DNA from: Streptomyces sp.
GTDB lineage: Bacteria > Actinomycetota > Actinomycetes > Streptomycetales > Streptomycetaceae
Direction: 5' to 3'
NCBI GenBank assembly: GCA_003519485.1
Contig: DOWQ01000215.1
Location: 1 to 6,992, forward strand
Length of the DNA stretch: 6,992 bases
Shown in pieces: positions 1 to 5,153 of this stretch (position 1 is the stretch's first letter; each line of letters starts with the position of its first letter). Position numbers and translations under genes: made by a program. The notes below the pieces were generated by a model that was not told the DNA's origin, made no database searches, and saw nothing but the letters and a program-made list of their open reading frames with translations.

Positions 1-1
1 G

Positions 2-385
2 GACGCCCCGTCCGGGGACACCGGGCGCGGCGGCGAGAACGCGCCGAGTCAGGAGTCGGCCGGGCCGAGCTCCCCGCCGCGGCGGGCCCCGGGCGCACCG
101 TGGCACCACCCGCGGCCCGCGTTCGACGACACCTCGGAAACGGACGACCGGACCGGTCCCGAGTCCGGGACCGGCTCCGAGTCCCGGCCCGAGCCCGAGC
201 CCCGGCCCGAATCCGAGCCCGAGCCCCGAACCGAATCCGGACGTGAGACCGGGCCCGACCCCGACCCCAGGCCAGGGCCGGACTCTGAATCCAGGCCAGG
301 GAACGGATCCGGCACCGGCCCCGAATCCGGGCGGCCGGAAACCGGAACCAGCGATTCACGGAACCCCGCGGGAGGCGACTCGTGA
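2..385 (+). CDS. C-terminal tail of an upstream nuo-operon gene (5' truncated)
   Basis: An open frame enters from the left edge and ends at TGA 383-385, overlapping the nuoH GTG in a GTGA arrangement. The visible 127 residues are low in complexity: Pro, Glu, Asp, Ser, Gly, Arg and Thr dominate. There is one short patch with aromatic and His residues (PWHHPRPAFDD, about residues 33-43), and from about residue 56 there are degenerate octapeptide repeats. No membrane segment, Cys motif or known domain is visible, so the product cannot be named from this piece. Position suggests a peripheral-arm complex I subunit. In the standard order NuoG precedes NuoH; in partial Streptomyces nuo clusters a NuoC/NuoD-type subunit would. 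I favour a NuoC/NuoD-type protein with a disordered tail, but this is inference. The other two + frames fit less well: frame 1 stops at 244-246, while this frame ends exactly at the nuoH start. Confidence 0.7.
   Translation, partial: DAPSGDTGRGGENAPSQESAGPSSPPRRAPGAPWHHPRPAFDDTSETDDRTGPESGTGSESRPEPEPRPESEPEPRTESGRETGPDPDPRPGPDSESRPGNGSGTGPESGRPETGTSDSRNPAGGDS
167..358 (+). repeat. Degenerate 24-bp tandem repeat encoding octapeptides
   Basis: Inside the upstream gene's tail the sequence has a 24-base period in frame with the codons. The clearest pair is 191-214 and 215-238, identical at 22 of 24 bases and encoding EPEPRPES and EPEPRTES. A second pair, 263-286 and 287-310, shares an 11-base core (267-277 and 291-301) and encodes DPRPGPDS and ESRPGNGS. 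Flanking octads such as GTGSESRP (167-190), GRETGPDP (239-262), GTGPESGR (311-334) and PETGTSDS (335-358) are more decayed. The array probably grew by slippage and encodes a disordered, mixed-charge tail. Confidence 0.7.
371..375 (+). promoter_or_regulatory. Ribosome binding site of nuoH
   Basis: GGAGG, extended to GGGAGG by base 370, ends six bases before the GTG at 382. It lies within the last codons of the upstream gene and supports GTG 382 as the nuoH start. That start also keeps the whole first membrane helix, which begins about four residues in. Confidence 0.8.
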
Positions 386-1347
386 CCGACGTCCTCGACG
401 TCGTATGGCGGCTGCTCGCCGTCTTCGTGGCCTTCCTCGTGCTGCCGCTCGTGGTCGGCCAGGCCGAGCACAAGGCCATGGCCCACATGCAGGGGCGGCT
501 CGGACCGATGTACGCGGGCGGCTTCCACGGCTGGGCGCAGCTCGTCGCCGACGGAGTGAAGTTCGCGCAGAAGGAGGACATCGTCCCGGCGGGCGCCGAC
601 CGCCGGATCTTCCGGCTCGCGCCGGCCGTCGCGCTGCTGCCGTATCTGCTCGTCCTCGTCGCGATCCCGATCGGTCCGGGCGACGCGGTCGGCCAGGCCG
701 TCGACGCGGGCATCTTCTTCGTGCTCGCGGTGATGGGTGTCGGCGTGCTCGGCGCCCTGATGGCGGGCTGGGCGTCGGCGAACAAGTTCTCGATGCTCGG
801 CGGTCTACGTACGGCGGCCCAGCTGCTGGCGTACGAGCTGCCGATGCTGCTCGCCGCCGCGTCCGTGGCGATGGCCGCCGGGACGGTGTCGCTGGTCGGC
901 ATCCTGGACGGCTTCCAGTGGTGGTGGCTGCCCTGGCAGATCGTCGGCGGGGTCGTCTTCTTCATCGCCGGGCTCGCGGAGCTCCAGCGTCCGCCGTTCG
1001 ACATGCCCGTCGCCGACTCCGAGATCATCTTCGGCGCGTACACCGAGTACACCGGTCTGCGCTTCGCGCTGTTCCTGCTCGCCGAGTACGCGGGCATCGT
1101 CGTGTTGTCCGGGCTGACCACCGTCCTGTTCCTGGGCGGCTGGCACGGCCCGCTCGGCGCCGACGGCCTCGGCTGGTTGTGGACGCTGCTCAAGACGGGG
1201 CTGCTGGCCTTCGTCGTCATCTGGCTGCGGGCCACCTATCCCCGGCTGCGCGAGGACCAGTTGCAGAAGCTCGCCTGGACCGTGCTCATTCCGCTGGCGC
1301 TGGCGCAGATCGCGCTCACCGGCGTCGTCAAGGTGGTGATTTCCTGA
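382..1347 (+). CDS. nuoH: NADH-quinone oxidoreductase subunit H (complex I, ND1 family)
   Basis: NuoH is the membrane subunit that joins the peripheral arm to the membrane arm. It forms much of the quinone chamber and starts the path carrying redox energy to the proton pumps. The protein has 321 residues, near the usual bacterial length, with about eight hydrophobic helices. Family hallmarks are visible: Glu29 in the AEHK equivalent of ERK, the loop QGRLGP to ADGVKFAQKED (37-66), GGLRTAAQLLAYELP (140-154, with Glu152), and RPPFDMPVADSE followed by GAYTEYTGLRFALFLLAEY (203-236). Two conserved loops are unusual. The normal GPNRVGPF reads GPMYAGGF (41-48), and the normal PFDLPEAESE reads PFDMPVADSE (205-214), replacing one acidic residue with Val210 and another by Asp212. 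Asp207, Glu214 and Glu222 are kept. The start is GTG, overlapping the upstream stop, and the stop overlaps the nuoI ATG. Identity is certain; assignment to a second, divergent complex is inference. Confidence 0.97.
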   Translation: MTDVLDVVWRLLAVFVAFLVLPLVVGQAEHKAMAHMQGRLGPMYAGGFHGWAQLVADGVKFAQKEDIVPAGADRRIFRLAPAVALLPYLLVLVAIPIGPGDAVGQAVDAGIFFVLAVMGVGVLGALMAGWASANKFSMLGGLRTAAQLLAYELPMLLAAASVAMAAGTVSLVGILDGFQWWWLPWQIVGGVVFFIAGLAELQRPPFDMPVADSEIIFGAYTEYTGLRFALFLLAEYAGIVVLSGLTTVLFLGGWHGPLGADGLGWLWTLLKTGLLAFVVIWLRATYPRLREDQLQKLAWTVLIPLALAQIALTGVVKVVIS

Positions 1348-2021
1348 TGTCCCCCGTGCCGGGCAGCGGCCTCGCCAAGGGGCTGGCCGTGACCCTCAGG
1401 ACGATGACGCGGCGTGCGCACACCGCGCAGTACCCCGATGTGCTGCCGGAGCTGCCGCCGCGCTCGCGCGGGGTGATCGGGCTGTTCGAGGAGAACTGCA
1501 CGGTCTGCATGCTCTGCGCCCGCGAGTGCCCGGACTGGTGCATCTACATCGACTCCCACAAGGAGACGGTGCCACCGGCCGCGCCCGGCGGGCGCGAGCG
1601 CAGCCGTAATGTGCTGGACCGGTTCGCCATCGACTTCTCGCTCTGCATGTACTGCGGTATCTGCATCGAGGTCTGCCCCTTCGACGCGCTGTTCTGGTCG
1701 CCGGAGTTCGAGTACGCCGAGACCGACATCCGCGAGCTCACCCACGAGCGGGACAAGCTCCGCGAGTGGATGTGGACGGTGCCCGCGCCGCCGGCGCTGG
1801 AGGAGACGGCCGAGGAGGCCAAGGAGATCGGCGCCGCGCGCAAGACCGCCGACAAGATCGAGGCGGCGGAACGAGCGGCGGCTGAGGCAGCGGCGGCGGA
1901 AGCGGCGGCTGCCGAACAGTCGACCGGTCAGCAGCCCGAGCCGTCGGCCGGTCTGCAGCCCGAGCAGTCGACCGAGCGGCCCGGCGGGGGCCCCGATGAG
2001 CGGCCTGGAGGCGGGTCATGA
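1347..2021 (+). CDS. nuoI: NADH-quinone oxidoreductase subunit I, 2x[4Fe-4S] ferredoxin-type
   Basis: NuoI is a cytoplasmic peripheral subunit next to NuoH. Its two [4Fe-4S] clusters (N6a and N6b) relay electrons toward the last cluster before quinone. The 224-residue product has both binding motifs: Cys51, Cys54, Cys57, Cys61-Pro and Cys100, Cys103, Cys106, Cys110-Pro. An additional Cys65 lies four residues after the first motif. The segment FAIDFSLCMYCG (93-104) and the SPEFEYAETD stretch after the second motif are typical of the family. The conserved part ends near residue 155. The rest is a low-complexity tail: Ala/Glu-rich with EAAAA pentads (about 160-190), then Gln/Pro/Glu/Ser octads, then a Gly/Pro end. 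The ATG at 1347 shares its A with the nuoH stop. An AAGGTGG at 1330-1336 is a plausible ribosome site. The frame is open far upstream, but that part is antisense-like shadow of nuoH. The stop overlaps the nuoJ ATG. Confidence 0.96.
   Translation: MSPVPGSGLAKGLAVTLRTMTRRAHTAQYPDVLPELPPRSRGVIGLFEENCTVCMLCARECPDWCIYIDSHKETVPPAAPGGRERSRNVLDRFAIDFSLCMYCGICIEVCPFDALFWSPEFEYAETDIRELTHERDKLREWMWTVPAPPALEETAEEAKEIGAARKTADKIEAAERAAAEAAAAEAAAAEQSTGQQPEPSAGLQPEQSTERPGGGPDERPGGGS
1884..2018 (+). repeat. Ala/Glu pentads and 24-bp octapeptide repeats in the nuoI tail
   Basis: Residues 180-190 of NuoI follow an EAAAA pattern (1884-1916), which favours helix. Immediately after come 24-base units in frame: 1929-1952 encodes QQPEPSAG and 1953-1976 encodes LQPEQSTE, identical at 19 of 24 bases. 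Next, 1977-2000 encodes RPGGGPDE, and 2001-2018 encodes the shorter RPGGGS that ends the protein. The octad length matches the repeats in the gene before nuoH. Confidence 0.65.
2007..2011 (+). promoter_or_regulatory. Ribosome binding site of nuoJ
   Basis: GGAGG ends six bases before ATG 2018, inside the last codons of nuoI. Together with the ATGA overlap it fixes the nuoJ start. Confidence 0.75.
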
Positions 2022-2641
2022 GCCCGACCGCGACCGGCGTGCCCGGTGCGGCGGCGCACCTCGCCGCTGAGGCACACGGATTCCTGTCCCCGTCCGGCGC
2101 CGAGATCGCCTTCGTGCTCGTCGGCCTCGTCGTCCTCGGCTCGGCCGTCGTCAGCGTCACCACCAAGCAACTCGTGCACGCCGCGCTGTGGCTGGTCGTG
2201 GCACTCGGCGGGCTCGCCGTCGAATACCTCCTGCTGACCGCGGAGTTCATCGCCTGGGTACAGGTGCTGATCTACATCGGCTCCATCGTCGTCCTGATCC
2301 TCTTCGGGCTGATGCTCACGCGCGCGCCCATCGGCCGCTCCCCGGACGCGGACTCCGGCAACCGCTGGGCCGCGCTCGCCGTGGCCCTCAGTGCCGCGGC
2401 GGCGCTGGTCTGGGTCGTCGTCGACGCCTTCCGCGCGACCTGGATCGAGCTGGACAACCCGGGCGGCGGATCCCCGATGCCGCGGTCCGGCAGCGGATCC
2501 ACCGAGGTCACCGGGGAGATGCTCTTCCGGTACTGGGTGCTGCCGTTCGAAGCCCTGTCCGTACTGCTGCTCGCCGCGCTCGTCGGCGCAATCGTCCTCT
2601 CCCGCAGGACGGACAGCCCCGGCCCCGAGGAGAAGCGCTGA
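2018..2641 (+). CDS. nuoJ: NADH-quinone oxidoreductase subunit J (complex I, ND6 family)
   Basis: NuoJ is a five-helix membrane subunit packed between NuoH, NuoK and NuoA. Its third helix flexes in the proton and conformational coupling path. The 207-residue product has hydrophobic segments at about 28-45, 54-73, 79-101, 116-136 and 172-195. The family signature is clear: KQLVHAALWLVVALGG (50-65), the conserved Glu76 in TAEFIAW, and VQVLIYIGSIVVLILFGLML (81-100), the third helix with its Tyr86-Ile-Gly88 bend. A polar Gly/Ser-rich loop (about 144-166) separates the last two helices. The 25 or so residues before the first helix are Ala-rich and poorly conserved. The ATG overlaps the nuoI stop (ATGA), with a good ribosome site before it. 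The TGA overlaps the nuoK ATG. I see no missing key residue. Confidence 0.96.
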   Translation: MSPTATGVPGAAAHLAAEAHGFLSPSGAEIAFVLVGLVVLGSAVVSVTTKQLVHAALWLVVALGGLAVEYLLLTAEFIAWVQVLIYIGSIVVLILFGLMLTRAPIGRSPDADSGNRWAALAVALSAAAALVWVVVDAFRATWIELDNPGGGSPMPRSGSGSTEVTGEMLFRYWVLPFEALSVLLLAALVGAIVLSRRTDSPGPEEKR

Positions 2642-3063
2642 TGCACCTCGCCTACCCAGCCGTGCTCGCCGTGCTGCTCTTCTGCACCGGCGTGTACGGC
2701 ATGCTCGTGCGACGCAACGCGATCCTCGTCCTGATGTCCGTCGAGCTGATGCTGAACGCCGTCAACCTCAACCTCGTCGCCTTCGATGTCTGGCTCCGCG
2801 ACGCCCTGCACGCCGGGCAGGCGCTGACCCTCTTCACCATCGCCATCGCCGCCGCCGAGATCGGCATCGGCCTGGCCATCGTGCTGCTGGTGTACCGCAA
2901 CCGCGGCACCTCCGACGTCGACCGGCTGCTGGACCTCGTCGAGGGCGACGAGCAGGACGCGGCGGCACAGCGGGCCGCGGAACAGGCGGAGACGGAACGG
3001 GCCGCCGAGCGGGTCGCGGTACAGCAGACCACGGCAGAGCAGAAGGCAGAGGCCGCCGCGTGA
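2641..3063 (+). CDS. nuoK: NADH-quinone oxidoreductase subunit K (ND4L family) with charged C-terminal extension
   Basis: NuoK is a three-helix membrane subunit whose two intramembrane glutamates belong to the proton path linking NuoH/NuoJ to the antiporter subunits. Both are present: Glu35 in SVELMLNAVNLNLV and Glu73 in AAAEIGIGLAIVLLVYRNRG. These correspond to the two essential glutamates known from E. coli NuoK. The typical protein is about 100 residues; this one is 140. The core ends near residue 88. The added 50 or so residues are rich in Ala, Glu, Gln and Arg and look like a soluble helix or coiled coil. Since the family's C-terminus faces the cytoplasm, the tail should too. ATG 2641 shares a base with the nuoJ stop, and AGGAG at 2628-2632 is its likely ribosome site. 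The frame is open further upstream, but homology starts exactly at this Met. The stop overlaps the nuoL GTG. Confidence 0.96.
   Translation: MHLAYPAVLAVLLFCTGVYGMLVRRNAILVLMSVELMLNAVNLNLVAFDVWLRDALHAGQALTLFTIAIAAAEIGIGLAIVLLVYRNRGTSDVDRLLDLVEGDEQDAAAQRAAEQAETERAAERVAVQQTTAEQKAEAAA
3048..3052 (+). promoter_or_regulatory. Probable ribosome binding site of nuoL
   Basis: AGAGG ends seven bases before GTG 3060, and a further AGAAGG lies at 3041-3046. This is modest by itself, but with the GTGA overlap it supports GTG 3060 over the much earlier in-frame starts, which fall in the nuoJ/nuoK shadow. Confidence 0.5.
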
Positions 3064-5150
3064 CGACCACGACCCTCGCCGTCCTCGTTCCGCTGCTGCC
3101 GTTCCTCGGCGCGGTCACGGGCCTGCTCTTCGGCCGGCGCTCGCCCGGCTTCGTACGGCCGCTGGCCGTGCTGCCCACGCTCGGCGCCGCCGTCCTCGCG
3201 GTGGTCGTCGCGCTGCGGCAGGGCAGCGGGGAGGTGCTGGACGCCGCGACCCGGCTGACGCCGACCGGATCCGTGCCGATCGACCTCGCCCTGCGGCTGG
3301 ACGGCTTCGCGCTGCTCGTCGCCGTGCTGGTCGGGCTCGTCGCCACCTGCGTACAGCTCTACTCGACCGGCTATCTGCGCGACGACCCGCGCTATGCCTC
3401 CTACGCCGCCATCGTCTCCCTCTTCACCGCCGCGATGCTGCTCGTCGTCTACTCCGGCGACCTGATGGTGCTGCTGGTCGGCTGGGAGATCATGGGCATC
3501 TGCTCGTACTTCCTGATCGGCCACTACTGGGAGACCGAGGCCGCCGGGGCCGCGTCCCTCAAGGCGTTCCTCGTCACCAAGCTCGGCGACGTCCCCTTCC
3601 TGATCGGCATCTTCGCGCTGGCCGCGGAGGCCGGCACCTTCCGGATCAACGGCATTCTCACCGCCGCCGCCTCCGGTGACGGGCTCGAACATCCCACCCT
3701 GATCGCGCTGCTGCTGCTCGCCGGGGTGGCGGGCAAGTCGGCGCAGTTCCCGCTGCACAGCTGGCTGCCGGACGCGATGGCCGGCCCCACTCCCGTATCG
3801 GCGCTGATCCACGCCGCGACGATGGTCGCCGCGGGCGTCTACTTCGTCGCCCGGCTGCTGCCCGTCTTCGCCGCCTCCGCCGCCGCGATGGTGGTCCTCG
3901 GCGTGATGGCGGCCGTGACGATGGTGGGCTCGGCGCTCGCCGCCCTCGCCCAGGACGACATCAAGCGCGTCCTCGCCTACTCGACCGTCGGCCAGCTCGG
4001 TTACATGACCGGGGCGCTGGCCGTCGGCGAGCGCGGCGCGGCCGTGTTCCACCTGCTGACGCACGGTGCCTTCAAGGCCCTCCTCTTTCTCGGCGCCGGG
4101 GTGCTCATCCATGTCGCCGGCACCAACTCGCTCGCCGTCATGTCCCGGATGAGCGACCTGCGGGAGCGGGCGCCCGACGCCTTCTGGACGATGACCGTGG
4201 CGCTGCTCGCCCTCGCCGCCGTCCCGCCGTTCAGCGGCTTCTTCTCCAAGGAGGCGGTCCTCGGCGCCGCCGAGCACACCGCGCTCGGTGACGGGCACGG
4301 GATCCCCGCCGCCGCGGGCTGGATCGTGCTCGTCGCCGGACTGCTCTCCGCCCTCCTCACCGCGGCCTACGCCGCCCGCATGTGGCTGCTCATGGGCGTG
4401 CCCGGCGGTCGGCGAGCCCCGAGCCCGGCCGCGGTCACCGCCGAGGCGACAGGCGCTGTGCCCACCGAGCCCGCCGCCGGCGCCACCGACACCGAGCCCG
4501 CCGAGCCCGTCGCGGCGCACCCCGCGCGGACGCCGGTCGTCATGAACGTCGTGCTGTGGGTGCTGTTCCTGCCCGCCGCCGGACTCGGCGTCACCGTCGG
4601 CGTGCTGCCCGACTGGTTCGACGGCCACTCGCTCGCCCCGACCCTCACCACCTCCGTACTCGGCACCGGCCTCGCTCTTGTCGGCATCCTGCTCACCTAC
4701 GCCACCTGGCGGCACACCACGGCCCTCGCCCGGGCCGTCCCGATCGGTGCCGTCGCCGCACACCCCGGCGCCGATCCGGCCCGCTCCGAGGCCGAGGCCA
4801 TCGCCTCCCACGAGCCGGCCTACGGGGACATCGCCGCCGCCCACGACCCCGCCGACCCCGGCCGGCTCCTGCTCGGCCCGCTGCACCGCCACGCGGCCGC
4901 GGGTTTCCACCTCGACGCCCTCTACTCGGCGTTGTTCGTACGCCCCGTACGCGCCGCCGCGAACATGGTGCGCTTCCTCGACCGCGAGGTTGTCGACACC
5001 TACGTACGCGGCGCGGCCACCGCACCCCGCCTCCTCGGCGCGGCCGTCCGCCGCGCCCAGACCGGCAATGTGCAGACCTATCTGGGTGCCCTGCTCGCCG
5101 GCTCCGTCGTCCTGGCAGTAGCCGCCGTCCTCGTCGCCGCCGGAGCGTGA
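3060..5150 (+). CDS. nuoL: NADH-quinone oxidoreductase subunit L (antiporter-like, ND5 family)
   Basis: NuoL is the distal antiporter-like proton pump of complex I. Its C-terminal lateral helix runs along the membrane arm and contacts NuoM and NuoN. The product has 696 residues, against about 613 in E. coli. Pump residues are in place: Glu143 in LVGWEIMGICSYFLIG, Lys226 in GKSAQFPLHSWLPDAM, His251 in ALIHAATMV, Lys339 in GAFKALLFLGAG, and Lys397 in FFSKEAV. The lateral-helix region is about 612-672, with FHLDALYSALFVRPV at its start and RRAQTGNVQTYLGALLAG leading into the last helix (675-694). The extra length is explained by two low-complexity loops, about 448-490 and 560-605, rich in Ala, Pro, Glu, Thr, Asp and His. 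By the family topology both should face the cytoplasm. The start is GTG at 3060, overlapping the nuoK stop; the first helix begins at once. A three-base gap separates it from nuoM. Confidence 0.97.
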   Translation: MTTTTLAVLVPLLPFLGAVTGLLFGRRSPGFVRPLAVLPTLGAAVLAVVVALRQGSGEVLDAATRLTPTGSVPIDLALRLDGFALLVAVLVGLVATCVQLYSTGYLRDDPRYASYAAIVSLFTAAMLLVVYSGDLMVLLVGWEIMGICSYFLIGHYWETEAAGAASLKAFLVTKLGDVPFLIGIFALAAEAGTFRINGILTAAASGDGLEHPTLIALLLLAGVAGKSAQFPLHSWLPDAMAGPTPVSALIHAATMVAAGVYFVARLLPVFAASAAAMVVLGVMAAVTMVGSALAALAQDDIKRVLAYSTVGQLGYMTGALAVGERGAAVFHLLTHGAFKALLFLGAGVLIHVAGTNSLAVMSRMSDLRERAPDAFWTMTVALLALAAVPPFSGFFSKEAVLGAAEHTALGDGHGIPAAAGWIVLVAGLLSALLTAAYAARMWLLMGVPGGRRAPSPAAVTAEATGAVPTEPAAGATDTEPAEPVAAHPARTPVVMNVVLWVLFLPAAGLGVTVGVLPDWFDGHSLAPTLTTSVLGTGLALVGILLTYATWRHTTALARAVPIGAVAAHPGADPARSEAEAIASHEPAYGDIAAAHDPADPGRLLLGPLHRHAAAGFHLDALYSALFVRPVRAAANMVRFLDREVVDTYVRGAATAPRLLGAAVRRAQTGNVQTYLGALLAGSVVLAVAAVLVAAGA
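5142..5145 (+). promoter_or_regulatory. Probable ribosome binding site of nuoM
   Basis: GGAG ends eight bases before GTG 5154 and lies just ahead of the nuoL stop. It supports GTG 5154 as the start. The next in-frame Met (residue 10) would trim only the leading polar residues, so it cannot be fully excluded. Confidence 0.5.
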
Positions 5151-5153
5151 CCC

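Noticed and set aside
167..358. The 24-bp units considered as a CRISPR array or an operator array
   Set aside because: The units are directly adjacent with no spacers, diverge along the array and stay in codon register, so they are a coding repeat.
49..528. Minus-strand frame with Gly/Ser/Asp/Pro repeats
   Set aside because: It is the antisense image of the repeat tail and the nuoH start. The plus frame ends precisely at the nuoH overlap, which the minus frame does not explain.
243..1346. Long in-frame upstream extension of nuoI
   Set aside because: The first 368 codons are Arg/Ala-rich shadow of nuoH. Family similarity starts at the ATG at 1347, which overlaps the nuoH stop.
2391..3059. 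In-frame upstream extension of nuoL
   Set aside because: This part is Arg/Pro-rich shadow of nuoJ and nuoK. The NuoL first helix begins right after GTG 3060.
5151..5153. A possible regulatory gap between nuoL and nuoM
   Set aside because: Only three bases separate the genes, too short for a promoter or terminator.
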